A stretch of DNA of 64,000 nt from Symbiodinium microadriaticum (taxonomy: Eukaryota; Sar; Dinophyceae; Suessiales; Symbiodiniaceae), in the NCBI GenBank assembly GCA_001939145.1, contig LSRX01000128.1, positions 95,750 to 159,749 on the forward strand, given 5' to 3'. Positions within the stretch are counted from its first letter, which is position 1, and each line of letters opens with the position of its first letter. This document shows positions 10,681 to 23,143 of the stretch, piece by piece. The notes below the pieces were generated by a model. It ran no database searches. It saw nothing but the letters and a program-made list of their open reading frames with translations, and was not told where the DNA came from. Both the position numbers and the translations under genes were made by a program.

Positions 10681-11233
10681 AGACAAATAGAATCGAAAGA
10701 AATTGATTTAAAAAAGATTACTTATCAAATTTCGTCTATAATGTCGTTTTGGAATCTCTATATATGTGATATGGAGTGCTTGAAGTTTTTGATAATTTTA
10801 TTTTTGGAATTCTTTTTTCTGAGGAGGGGTTTTCGATTTTAAATGATTTTACAATGGATATGATTACCTTATGAAAGAAATTACGATTATCTTATATTAT
10901 TACGACGTCGATAAATTATTTCTTATATTGTATCTGATTTTTTTGGAGGCAGCATCCAATATTGCGAATAAATCGAATGCTCGGCATATAGAGTCTTATA
11001 CGAGATATTAGAGACCTAGATCCCGATATTCGTAATAAAATAAAAACTATAAAATATATTGAGATGGTATAGAGCTTAATACCCGTAGCAAATTATATCT
11101 CCGGCCTCGTATATAATACTAGAAGATATAGAATTTATTGCCGTTAATAAATCGTAATCTAATAATATAAGATATTTCAAGACATAGAATCCAATTATCG
11201 TAATAATTCGTGACGCATATTTGATAATAGATA
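10681..11233. repeat. AT-rich, decayed left flank of the satellite
   Basis: Strongly AT-rich. From about 10950 the ~59-bp satellite pattern can be followed in degraded form: GATATTAGAGACCTAGATCC, then CGATATTCGTAATAAA, lines up with the consensus block running from GATATC to CGTAACAAA. Most differences replace G/C by A/T. Confidence 0.6.
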
Positions 11234-14200
11234 TCACAAAACGCAGAACTCAATGCCCGTAAGAAAAATCGTAGCTCTTGTCTCGTGTATGATATTATAA
11301 GATGCTGAAATTAATGCCCGTATCGTCTGTCTTATATAAGATATCACAAGACACAGAACCCAAGGCTCGTAAGAAATCGTATTCTTTATCTTATATAAGA
11401 TATTATAAGACGTAGCATCGAATGCCCGTATTAATTCGTGTCTCTGTCTCGCGTATGATATCACAAGACGCAGAACCCAATGCCCGTAACAAATCGTGAC
11501 CACTATCTCGTCTGTGATATTTCAAGATACAGAAACCAATGCCCGTGACAAATCGTATCGCCTATCTCGTATAAGAAATCACAAGACGCAGAACCCAAGA
11601 TTCGTAATAAATCGTATTCCCTGTCTCGTATAAGATATGATACGACGCAGAATCCAATGCCCGTGACAAGTCGTAGCCCCTGTCTCGTGCATATTATCAT
11701 AAGACGCAGATCCCAACGCCCGTATCAAATCGTAACCTCGGCCTCGTCTGGAATATCACAAGACGCAGAACCCAATGCCCGTAATAAAGCGTACTCATCT
11801 CTTGTAAGATATCATAAGACGCAGAATCCAATGCCCGTAACAACTCGTGACCCCTGTCTGGTAAGTGATATCACAAGATGCTGAATCCAATACCCGTGAC
11901 AAATCTTACCCTCGAGTATGATATCTTAAGATACAGAACTCAATGCCCGCAACAAATCGTACCTCCTGTCCCGTATGTGATATCTTCAGACGCAGAACCC
12001 AATGCCCGTAGCATATCGTACTACCTGTCTCGTGTGTGGTATCACAAGACCCAGAATCCAATGTCCATAAGACATCGTACTCCCTGTCTCGTATGTGATG
12101 TCCTAAGACACAGAACCCAATGACCGTAACAAATCGTACCTCTTGTCTCGTTCTTCTGCCCGTAACAAAACGTACCCTGTATCTCGTGTGTAATATCACA
12201 AGATGCAGAACCCAATACCCGTAACAAGTCGTAGTGCCTGCCTCATGAGTGATATCACAAGTCGTAGAACCCAATGCCCGTAACACCCTGTCTCGTGTGT
12301 GATATCACAAGACGCAGAACCCAATGCCCGTAAGATTTCGTACCCTCTTACACTTATGTGATATCACAAGACTCAGAACACAATGCCCGTGACAAATCTT
12401 ACCCCCTGTCTCGTGTGTGATAGCAGAAGACACAGAACCCAATGATCGTAATAAATCGTCCCGCCTACCTCTCGTGTGATATCACGAGACACAGGACAAA
12501 ATGCCCGTAACAAATCGTACTCCCCCTTTCTCATATATGATATCACAAGACGCAGAATCCAATGCCCGTAACAACTCGTACCCCCTGTCTCGTGCGTCAT
12601 ATCATAAGACGCAGAACCCAATGCCCGTAATAAACCGTACCCCCTCTCTACAATTCGCAGAACCCAATGCCCGTAAAAAGTCGTACCTCCTTTCTCCTGT
12701 GTGATATCACAGAAGGCAGAACCCAATGCCTAAAATAAATCGTACCTCCTATCTCGTTTGGGATATCACAAAACGCAGAATCCAATACTCGTAATAAATC
12801 GTACCCCTGTCCCACCCCTGTCTCGTATATGATATCACAAGACGCCGAACCCAATGCCCCTAACAAATCGTACCCCCTGTCTCGTGTGCGATATCACATG
12901 ACGCAGGACCCAATGCCCATNGCCCGTAACAACGCGTACCTCCTATCGCATCTGTGATATCACAAGACGCAGAACCCAATGCCCGTAACAAATCGTAGCC
13001 CCTGTCTCGTGTGTGATATCACAAGACGCAGAAGCCAATGCTCGTAACAAATCGTACCCTCTGTCTCGTGTGTAATATCACAAGTCGCAGAACACACTGC
13101 CCGTAACAAGTCGTATCCCCTGTCTCGTGTGTGATATCACCAGATGCAGAAGCCAATGTCCGTAATAACTCGTACCCCCTGTCTCGTGTGTGATATCTTC
13201 AGACGCAGAAGCCAATGACAGTAGCAAGTCGTACCCCCTGTTTCGTGTGAATTATCACAAGACGCAGATTCCAATGCCCTAACAAGTCGTAGCCCCTATC
13301 TCGTGGGTGCTATCACAAGACACAGAACCCAATGCCCGTAAGAAGTGGTAGCCCCTGTCTCGTGTCAAATATCAAAAGCCGCCGAATCCAGTGTCCGTAA
13401 CAAAGCGTACCCGCTGTCTCTTATGTGTGATATCACAAGACGCAGAACCTAATTAATGCCCGTAGCAAATCGTATCCGCTGTCTCGTATGTGATATCACA
13501 GGACGCAGAACCCAATGCCCGTAACAAACCGTAGCCCCTGTCTCGTGGGTGATATCATAAGACGCAGAACCCAATGCCCGTATCAAACCATAGCCCCTGT
13601 CTCGTGAGTGATATCACAAGACGCAGAGCCCATTGCCATAACAAATCGTATTTCCTGTCTCGTGTGCGATATCACAAGACGCAGAACCCAATGACCGTAA
13701 GAAGTCGTAGCCCCTGTCTGATGTGTGATATCATAAGACGCAGAACTCAATGCCCGTAACAAAAATCATACCTCCTGTCTCGTATGCGATATCACAAGAT
13801 ACAGAACCCAATAACCGGAACAAATCGTAGCTCCCTATCTCCTGTAAGATATCACAAGACGCAGAACCCAATGCCCGTAACAGATCGTACCGTTGTCTCG
13901 TGTGAGATATCACAAGATGTAGAGCCCAATGCCCGTAACAAACCGTGGCCCCTGTCTCGTGTGTGATATCACAAGATACAGAACCCAATACCGATAACAA
14001 GTCGCACGCCCTGTCTCGTAAGCGATATCACAAGACGCTGAATCCAATGCACATAACAAACCGTACCTCCTGTCTCGTGAGCGATATCAGAAGACCCAGA
14101 TTCCAATGCCCGTAACAACTCGTATCTCCTGTCTCGTATATGATATCACAAGACGCAGAAGCCAATGCCCGTAACAACTCGTACCTCCTGTCTCGTGACT

Positions 14201-14239
14201 AATATCACAAGATGCAGAAGCCAATGCCCGTAATAAATC

Positions 14240-14420
14240 ATACGCCCTTTCCCCTGTGTGATATCACACTACGCAGAATCCAATGCCCCGAAACAAATCG
14301 TTCCCGTTGTCTCGTGTATGATATCACACCCGCAGAACCCAATGCCCGTAACAAGTCGTTACCAGAAGCAGAACCCAACGCCCGTAACAGATCGTACCCC
14401 TGTCTCGCCCCTGTCTCGTG
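14240..14420. repeat. In-array segmental duplicate, copy A
   Basis: A distinctive run of variant units (ACGCCCTTTC, then CACACTACGCAGAA, then CACACCCGCAGAACCC, then ACCAGAAGCAGAACCCAA) recurs in the same order at 18982-19162, about 4.74 kb downstream. Confidence 0.7.
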
Positions 14421-17400
14421 TGCGATGTCACAAGACACAGAACCCAATTTTTATAACAACTTGTACCTCCTGTCTCGTGTGTGATATCACAAGACACAGA
14501 ACCGAATGCCCGTAAGAAATCGTACTCCCTGTCTCGTGTATGATATCACAAGATACAGATGCCAATGCCCGTATCAAATCGTACTTCCCTGTCTCGTGTA
14601 TGATATCACAAGACACAGAACACAATGCCTTTATTAAATCGTACCTCCTGTCTCGTGTGCGATATCACAAGACGCAGAACTCAATGCCCGTAACAATCCG
14701 TGGCCCTTGTCTCGTATGCGATATCACAAGATACAGATCCCACTGTCCGTAACAAACCTGTCTCGTGAGGGATATCACCAGACACAGATTCCACTGCCGG
14801 TAGCAAATCGTCCGTCTTGTCTCGTATACGATATTACAAGGCACACAGAACCCAATGACCGTAACAACTCCTAGGCCCTGTCTCATGAGAGATATCTTCA
14901 GACGCAGAACCCAATGCACGTAACAAATCGTACCCGCTGTCTTTTGTATGATATCACAAGACGCAGAATATAATGCCCGTAATAGATCGTAGCCGCTGTC
15001 TCGTATATGATATCAGAAGACGCAGAAGCCAATACGCGTGAGAAGTCGTAGCCCCTGTTTCGCAACAAATCGTCCCTCTTATCTCGTATGTGATATCACA
15101 AGATACAGAACCCAATGCCCGTGACAAATCGTGTCTCCTGTCGCGTATATGATAACTTCAGACGTAGAACCCAATGCCCGCAACAAATCGTTCCTCCCTG
15201 ATTCGTGTGTGATATCATAAGACGCAGAACCCAATGCCCATATTAAATCGCACCCCCTGTCTCCTAAGCGATATCATAAGACGCTGTATCCAATGCAAAT
15301 AATAAATCGTACCTCTTGTCTCGTGAGCGATATCAGAAGACACAGACTCCAATGCCCGTAAACAACTCGTACCTCCTGTCTCGTATATGATATCACAAGA
15401 TGTAGAAGCCAATGCCCGTAACAAATCGTACCTCCTGTCTCGTGTCTAATATCAGAAGCCACAGAACCCAATACCCGTAACAAGTCGTACCTTCTGTCTC
15501 GTATAAGATATCATCAGACCTAGACACAATGCCCGTAACAAATGACTCTTCCAATCTCGTATCTGACATCTCAAAATATAGAATTCTATGCCCGCAACAA
15601 GTCGCCCCTCCTGTCTCGTGTATGATATCATCAGACGCAGAACCTAATGCCCGTAAGAAATCGTACTCCCTGTCTCTTGTGCGATATCACAAGACGCAGA
15701 ACCCAATGCCTTGTAATAAATCGTATTTCCCTGTCTCGTATGTGATATCGCTAGACACAGATTCCAATACCGGTAGCAAATCGTCCATCTTGTCTCGTAT
15801 ACGATATTTCAAGGCACAGAATCCAATGCCCGTATTAAATCGTTTCTCTTGTCTCGTGAGCCCCTGTTTCGTGGGCGATAGCAGAAAACGCGGAACTCAA
15901 AGCCCGTAATAAATCGTACCACCTGTTTCGTGAGTGATATCTCAAGACACAGAAGCCAATGTCCGTAACAAATCGTCACCTCTGTCTCACGTGTGATATC
16001 ACAAGACGCAGAACCCAATGCCCGGAAGAAATCGTAACCCTGGTCTCGTGTAAGATATCACAGGACGCAGAACCCAATGCCCGTAACAAATCGTACCTCC
16101 CAGTCTCGTGTGTGATGTCACAAGACGCAGAGACCAATGCCCATAACAAATCGCACCCCTGTCTCGTATTAAAAATTACAAGACGCGGAATCCAACATAC
16201 GTAATAATCCGTGACTCTTCTCTCATGAGCGATATCAGAAAGACACAGACTCCAATGCCCGAAACAACTCGTAACTCCTGTCTCGTATATGATGTCACAA
16301 GATGCAGAACGCAATGCCGGTAACAAATCGTACCCCCTGTCTCGTGTCTAATATCACAGCCGCAGAATCCAATGCCCGTAACAGATCGTATCTTCTGTCT
16401 CGTCTAAAATATGACCAGACGCAGATTACAATGCCTGTCCCAAAGCGTTTCTCCTGTTTCGTGTGTGACATCTCAAAATACAGAGTCCAATGCCCGCAAC
16501 GCTCGTGTCTCCGCAGAATCTAGTGGCCGTCTCAAATCGTGATACCTGTCTCGTGTCTAAAATGACAAGACGTAGATGCCCGTTTTGAATCGTATCCCCG
16601 GTTTCCTGCATGATATCAAAAGACGCAAAACCCAATGCTCGTTTCAAATCGCACCCCCTGTCTTCTAGATGACATCACAAGACACACAAGTCAATATTTG
16701 CAACAAACCGTTCCTCTTGTGCCTCTAAAGACATCACAAAACGTAGAATCAATGCCCGTAACATATCGTACCCCCTGTCTTGTGTATGATATCACAAGAC
16801 GCAGAATCCAATGCCCATAACAAATCGCACCCCCTCTCTTCTAAGCGATATCACAAGACGCTGAATCCAATGCACGAACAAATCGTACCTCTTGTCTCGT
16901 GAGCGATATCAGAAGACACAGACTCCAATGCCCGTCATAACTCTGTACCTCCTGTCTCGAAGTAATGTCACAAGACGCAGAACCCAATGTCCGCAATAAG
17001 TCGTTCCGTTTGTCTTGTATAAGATATCACAAGACGCAGAACCCAATGCCCGTTAAAATCGTACTTCCCTGTCCTTTGTCAGATCACAAGAAACAGAACC
17101 CAATACCCGTGAGAAATCGCCCGTCTTGTCTCGTAGACAATACTACAAGACGCAGAACCCCATGCCCGTAACAACTCGTACCTCTTGTCTCGTGTGTGAT
17201 ATCACAAGATACAGAACCGAATGTCCGTAACAAATCGTACCCCCTGTCTCGTGTGAGATATCACAAGATGCAAAACCCAATGCCCGTAACAAATCGAACC
17301 TCCTGACTCGTGTGCGATGTCACAAGACGCAGAACCAAATGCCCGTAACAAACCGTGGCCCTTGTCTCGTATGCGATATCACAAGACGCAGAACCCAATG

Positions 17401-18981
17401 TCCGTAATAACTCGTTCCTCCTGTCTCGTGTGTGATATCTTCAGACGCAGAACCCAATGATTGCAATAAGTCGTACCTCCTGTCTCGTGTGTAATATCAC
17501 AAGATACAGAACCCAAGCACCGTAACAAATCGTACCCCCTGTCTCGTGTGCGATATCACATCACGCAGAACCCAATGCCCGTAACAAATCGTACCCGCTG
17601 TCTCTTGTGTGATACCACAAGAAGCAGAACACAATGCCCGTAACAGATCGTATCCGCTGTCTCATATATGATAACAGAGGACGCAGAACCCGATGCCCGT
17701 GAAAAGTCGTAGCCACTGTCTCGTAACAAATCGTCCCTCTTGTCTCGTATGTGATATCACAAGATACAGAACCCAATGCCCGTAACAAATCGTACCCCCT
17801 GTCTCGTGTATGATATCTTCAGACGCAGCACCCAATGCCCGTAAGAAATCGTACCCTCTGTCTCGTGTGTGATATCTTCAAACGTAGAACTCAATGACTG
17901 TAACAAGTCGTACCCCCTGTCTCGTGTGGAATATATCACAAGACGCAGAACCCAATGACCGTAACAACTCGTAAGCCCTGTCTCATGAGAGATATCTTCA
18001 GACGCAGAAACTCAATGCCCGTAAAAAAACGTACCCGCTGTCTCTTGTGTGATATCACAAGACGCAGAACATAATGCCCGTAGTAAATCGTTTCCCCTGT
18101 CTCGTATATGATATTAGAAGACGCAGAACCTAGTGCCCGTGACAAGTCGTAGCCCCTGTCTCGTGTGTGATATCACAAGATGCAGAACCCAATGCCCGTA
18201 ACGGATCGTACCGTTGTCTCGTGTAAGATATCACAAGATGTAGAATCCAATGCCCTTAACAAACCGTGGCCACTGTCTCGTGTGTGATATCACAAGACAC
18301 AGAACCCAATACCGATAACAAGTCGCACGCCCTGTCTCGTAAGCGATATCACAAGACGCTGAATCCAATGGAAGACGCAGACTCCAATGCCCGTTACAAG
18401 ACGCAGAACCCAGCGCCCGTAACAAATCGTACCCCCTGTCTCGTGTGTGATATCATAAGATGCAGAACCCAATGCCCGTAACAAATCGTACCTCTCGTCT
18501 CGTATGTGATATCACAACACAAAACCATCTCGTATATCATATCACAAGACGCAGAACCCAATGTCCGTAATAACAAATCGTACCTCCGTGTCTCGTGTGA
18601 AATATCACAAGACACAGAACTCAATGCCCGTAACAAATCGTTGCCCCTGTCTCGTATACGATATCTCAAGACGCCCTTAACAAATCGTACCCCTGTCTCG
18701 TGTGTGATATCACAAGACGCACCCAATGCCCCTAACAAATCGCACCCCCTGTCTCCTGAAGAATATCACAAGACGCTGCGATATCAGAAGAGACAGACTC
18801 CAATGCCCGTAACAACTCGTACCTTCTGTCTCATATTTGATATCACAAGACGCAGAAGCCAATGCCCGTAACAACTCGTACCCCCTGTCTCGTGTCTAAT
18901 ATCACAAGCCGCACAACCCTAAGCCCGTAACAAGTCGTACCCCCTCTTTGGTGTAAGATATCACAAACTGCAACACATCGT

Positions 18982-19162
18982 ACGCCCTTTCTCCTGTATG
19001 ATATCACACTACGCAGAACCCAATGCCTCAAAACAAATCCTACCCGTTGTCTCGTATGTGATATAACACCCGCAGAACCCAATGCCCGTGACAGATCGTC
19101 ACCAGAAGCAGAACCCAAGGCCCGTAACAGATTGTACCCCTGTCTTCGCCTCTGTCTCGTGT
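18982..19162. repeat. In-array segmental duplicate, copy B
   Basis: Second copy of the variant series at 14240-14420, with scattered differences. It shares the truncated unit carrying ACCAGAAGCAGAACCCAA, which is rare elsewhere in the array. Confidence 0.7.
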
Positions 19163-20235
19163 ATGATATCACAAGATACAGAAACCACTGACCGTAGCAA
19201 ATCGTATCCCCTGTCTCGTGTGCGATATCACAAGACGCAGAACCCAATGTCCATAAAGAAATCGTAACCCCTGTCTCGTGTGTGATATCACAAGACAAAG
19301 AACCGAATGTCCGTAACAAATCCTACCCCCTGTCTTGTGTGTGATATCACAAAATGCAGAAGCCGATGCCCGTAAAAAATCTTACTTCCTGTCTCTTGTA
19401 TATCACAAGACGCAGAACCCAACACCCGTAACAAATCGTACCCCCTGTCTCGTGTGTGATATCACAAGCCGCAGATCACAATGCCCGTAACAAATCGTAC
19501 CTCCTGTCCCGTGTGCAATATCACAACACGCAGAACCCACTGCCCGTAACAATCTGTGGCCCTTGCCTCGTATGGGATATCACAAGACGCAGAGACCAAT
19601 GCCCGGAACAAGTCCTTCCTTGTCTCGTGTGTGATATCGCCAGACACAGATTCCATTGCCGGTAACAAATCATCCGTCTTGTCTCGTATACGAAATTACA
19701 AGGCACAGAATCACATGCCGGTAACAAATCGTCAAACTCGCAAGCGATAATACAAGACACAAGAAACCTCGTTCTCGTGAGCGATATCAAAAAATACAGA
19801 CTTTAATGCCCGTAAACAACTCGAACCCCCTGTCTCGTGTGTGATGTCACCAGACGCAGAACCCAAAGCCCGTAACAAATCGTACCCGCTGTGTCGTCTG
19901 GGATATCACAAGACGCAGAACACAATGCCCGTAAGAAATTGTAGCGCCTGTCTCGTTAAAAGTATTCACAAGACGCAGAGCCCAATACCTGCAGATCGTA
20001 CCCTTATCTCGTGTAAGGTATTGCACGACGCAGAACCCAATGCCCGTAACAAATCGTACCTCTCTGTCTCGTGTGTGATAGCACAAGACGCAGAACCAAG
20101 ACACGGTCCTCTCCGTAACATAAGCGATATCAAAAAACACATTATCCAATGCCCCGTACAATATATCGCACTTTCTGTCACGTGTGTGTCATATCAAAAG
20201 AAGCAGACTTCAATGCCCGTACAAATCGTACCCGC

Positions 20236-20345
20236 AGCGAGGATCAGTCATTCTTTCAATTGCTGAAGCATGCTGGAACTGCTGCCATGTTTTTTGATGA
20301 TGTCATGGCCAAGCATGGTCGAAAAATCAACAAAATGTTGTCGGA
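20236..20345 (+). other. Non-satellite island with coding-like frame
   Basis: About 110 bp with no resemblance to the satellite interrupts the array. One plus frame reads EDQSFFQLLKHAGTAAMFF then DDVMAKHGRKINKML, an amphipathic, protein-like sequence. No start codon, stop or splice site is convincing. It may be an exon fragment captured during array rearrangement, or chance. The satellite resumes at once with ATCACAAGACG. Confidence 0.4.
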
Positions 20346-20611
20346 AACAAGAAATCACAAGACGTAGAACTCATGCCCGTACCAGATCGTGTCTTCTCTC
20401 TCGTTGAGGATTCAAAAGACGCAGAACCCAATAGCCGTAACAAACCATACTTTTCCTTTATCATGTATGATATCATGAAACGCAAAATCCAATGCCCGTG
20501 AAAAATCGTCCCGTGTCTTGTGTGCGCCATCACAAGATGCAGAATCCAAGGCCCTCACACACCCCACCCTTGCCTCGTATGAAGATCACAAGACACAGAA
20601 CCCAATGCCCG
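20346..20611. repeat. Distal satellite units
   Basis: Four to five more divergent copies of the ~59-bp unit follow the island. The last recognisable block is CAGAACCCAATGCCCGTAAC at about 20600. Confidence 0.8.
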
Positions 20612-20884
20612 TAACTCTCTCTGGGGAGGGTGTTGTCAGCTCCCATTCCGTGGTGGCTACAGGTCTGGTTTCGAGACATGGCTTAGAATTCGATACTTGG
20701 AGGGCTGCTCAATTTTGACGGCTGGAGGCCGTAGGATTAGGAATCTGAGGGGCTCCAAAGTGCTTGCAAACAGGGCGCGCGCCACGCTCAGAGAGCAGCG
20801 CAGTTCAAAAAAACTGGGAGTACCAAGCTTCCTGGATTTCCAGGGAGCTTGGTACGCCCTATTCGAAGCTCTGAATGGCTTAGA
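20612..20884. other. Unique segment between satellite and AT-rich flank
   Basis: Mixed-composition DNA without satellite units. It holds one strong hairpin (20820-20855) and ends at a lone N (20884), after which composition becomes very AT-rich. No gene is recognised. Confidence 0.5.
20820..20855. repeat. 36-bp hairpin
   Basis: Two 17-bp arms (GTACCAAGCTTCCTGGA and its complement with a single mismatch) flank a 2-base loop. Pairing continues outward for three more G-C pairs after one mismatch, to about 20816 and 20859. It has no T-run typical of a bacterial-style terminator; the function is unknown. Confidence 0.75.
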
Positions 20885-22657
20885 NACAAGATTTCAAAAA
20901 TGGCACAGTTTTTTTTCTTTAATTATATCATATTTTTTCGTATATAATATCGTATGATATATATTCTTCTAATTCATAAAAGTCATTTTATTTTTTTTTC
21001 AAAAATTTCACGAATTATTATTATTCCTTCTTTTATTTTTGATATCATAATAAATAGATTCCAAGATCTGTCAAATTATTTTCTTCTAATAAATCGTTTT
21101 CCTTATCTGGACAATGATATCACGAGATGCAGAATCCAATGCTTTCAATAGATCGTTTTTCTTAAATCTTATCTGATATCAGAAAGATATCTATATAAAA
21201 TTCAAGCCTTATTTCGTTCGATATATGAACTAATTGGCCTAATATATCTTTCTTAATATCTCATATAAGAAATCATATGTTATACTCATCAATATATGCA
21301 ATAAATTATAGGTCATATCGCATTTATGATATTCCAAGTTATGCATTCTTATATATAAATCAAAACCTAATATTTCACGGGTGTTATTTCAAAATATAGA
21401 AGACAATATTGAGAAGATATCGTATCTTTTATTTCGTAGAGGATAATTCAAGATTCGGAACCGATTCTTGGTATCAAGGAATAATGGCTGTCTTTTATCT
21501 GATATTTCAAGAGATTCATTTAAAGATCATTTCAACTCGTAATTATCATTTGCCTGCAAAATAATATAACAAATCATATATTTTGATTTATCAATAATCT
21601 CGCAAAGCAGAAATTCCGATTAAGATGTCGTTTCACGAGAATACAAATTCCGAATCGAATAATATTTTTTATTTCGAATATAAAATCATGACATATTGCA
21701 TTAATTACTTGCAAAATTCGTATCTATTATTTTATATATTATATCTTATGACCCAGAACCCAATGGCCGTAACAAATCATCTCTCCTATATCGTATATGC
21801 TATCAAATAATCAAATTATATAGAATCTCATATTCGACAAATCGTATTTTTTGCATATATAATATCATAAAACGAATCTAATCGATAAGGTCTTATATTT
21901 ATAAGAAATCGTATGTCTAAAATATCTCATGATATTAGTTATAAATTATGATAAAATAAAGAATCTAATTATTATTTGTGGCCTAGAGCTTCAAATAATC
22001 CTAATATTTCACAGCGCGCTCGAAGTCGAGCAATCTCTTGGAGGTTTTACAAGTATAACGCGTTCGCCTTATGACATTTCTTAGAATCTAATAGGCAATT
22101 ATTTCATAATAAATTCGCGTCATAGAAATTCGGAATTCTTGGAATATTCGGGTCTTATAGTTTTCATACACCTACTATCATACGTCAGATATCTCACGGC
22201 GCAAAGATCGACCCTACCTATAAATCACTTCATCAATATATTTGAGGGGAATATTTATAAATTATACGCGCAATAAAATTATATATATTTATTTTAAAAT
22301 TTTTTAGAATAATTCGAATATATTAAATAAATATATATATTTATATTCTAATCGAATAAATAAAAATTAAATAAAATTATGAAAAAAAGAAATAAAAAAG
22401 AAAATATAAATCATAAATTACAAATATAATTAAGTTAAAAATAAATATAAAATTTACTAACTTATTTATCTTTTTAAATATATATATTCTTAGTTATAAA
22501 ATAAACGAATTAATATAAAAGAGAAATAATATAAATATTTATAACTATTCCCTACCCATCATAATTATAAAATAAATATTCATCTTCAATTTATCATTAT
22601 GAATTTTTCATTTATTTTTATTTTTCACCAATCCTTCAGAAATATTTCGATCCAAAA
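20885..22657. repeat. AT-rich, decayed right flank of the satellite
   Basis: Very AT-rich. Decayed satellite words persist to at least 21800: a nearly intact partial unit lies near 21750-21800 (CCCAGAACCCAATGGCCGTA, then ACAAATC) and another near 21120 (GATGCAGAATCCAATGC). Farther right, to the gap, only AT-rich sequence remains. No gene is recognised. Confidence 0.6.
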
Positions 22658-23143
22658 NNNNNNNNNNNNNNNNNNNNNNNNNNNNNNNNNNNNNNNNNNN
22701 NNNNNNNNNNNNNNNNNNNNNNNNNNNNNNNNNNNNNNNNNNNNNNNNNNNNNNNNNNNNNNNNNNNNNNNNNNNNNNNNNNNNNNNNNNNNNNNNNNNN
22801 NNNNNNNNNNNNNNNNNNNNNNNNNNNNNNNNNNNNNNNNNNNNNNNNNNNNNNNNNNNNNNNNNNNNNNNNNNNNNNNNNNNNNNNNNNNNNNNNNNNN
22901 NNNNNNNNNNNNNNNNNNNNNNNNNNNNNNNNNNNNNNNNNNNNNNNNNNNNNNNNNNNNNNNNNNNNNNNNNNNNNNNNNNNNNNNNNNNNNNNNNNNN
23001 NNNNNNNNNNNNNNNNNNNNNNNNNNNNNNNNNNNNNNNNNNNNNNNNNNNNNNNNNNNNNNNNNNNNNNNNNNNNNNNNNNNNNNNNNNNNNNNNNNNN
23101 NNNNNNNNNNNNNNNNNNNNNNNNNNNNNNNNNNNNNNNNNNN
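22658..23143. other. Assembly gap (486 N)
   Basis: Run of N between AT-rich DNA and a tandem repeat. The repeat on its right edge is cut by the gap, so repeat copies were probably lost here. Confidence 0.99.

Larger units (their letters stand above)
11234..20235. repeat. 59-bp satellite (minisatellite) array, about 150 units
   Basis: Head-to-tail units of 59 bp: for example GATAT starts at 12956 and 13015, and the next unit (AATAT) at 13074. In order, each unit holds TGTGATATCACA (a perfect 12-bp palindrome), AAGACGCAGAACCCAATG, CCCGTAACAAATCGTAC and a pyrimidine-rich CCCCTGTCTCGTG. Units differ by point changes, small indels and occasional truncation or partial tandem duplication. Frames cycle because 59 is not a multiple of three, so the open frames here are repeat artefacts and not genes. 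A lone N at 12921, after a partly duplicated block (CCCATNGCCCG), marks a doubtful assembly join. Copy number may be under-represented in the assembly. Confidence 0.93.

Noticed and set aside
11234-20620. Many 60-150-codon open frames, such as those with PVTNRTPCLVSDI-like peptides
   Set aside because: They follow the satellite unit in every frame. The 59-bp period rotates the frame, and there are no start, stop or family signals.
11234-20620. CRISPR-like array (regular repeats with a palindrome)
   Set aside because: The whole 59-bp unit repeats with no unique spacers, there are no cas genes, and the context is eukaryotic.
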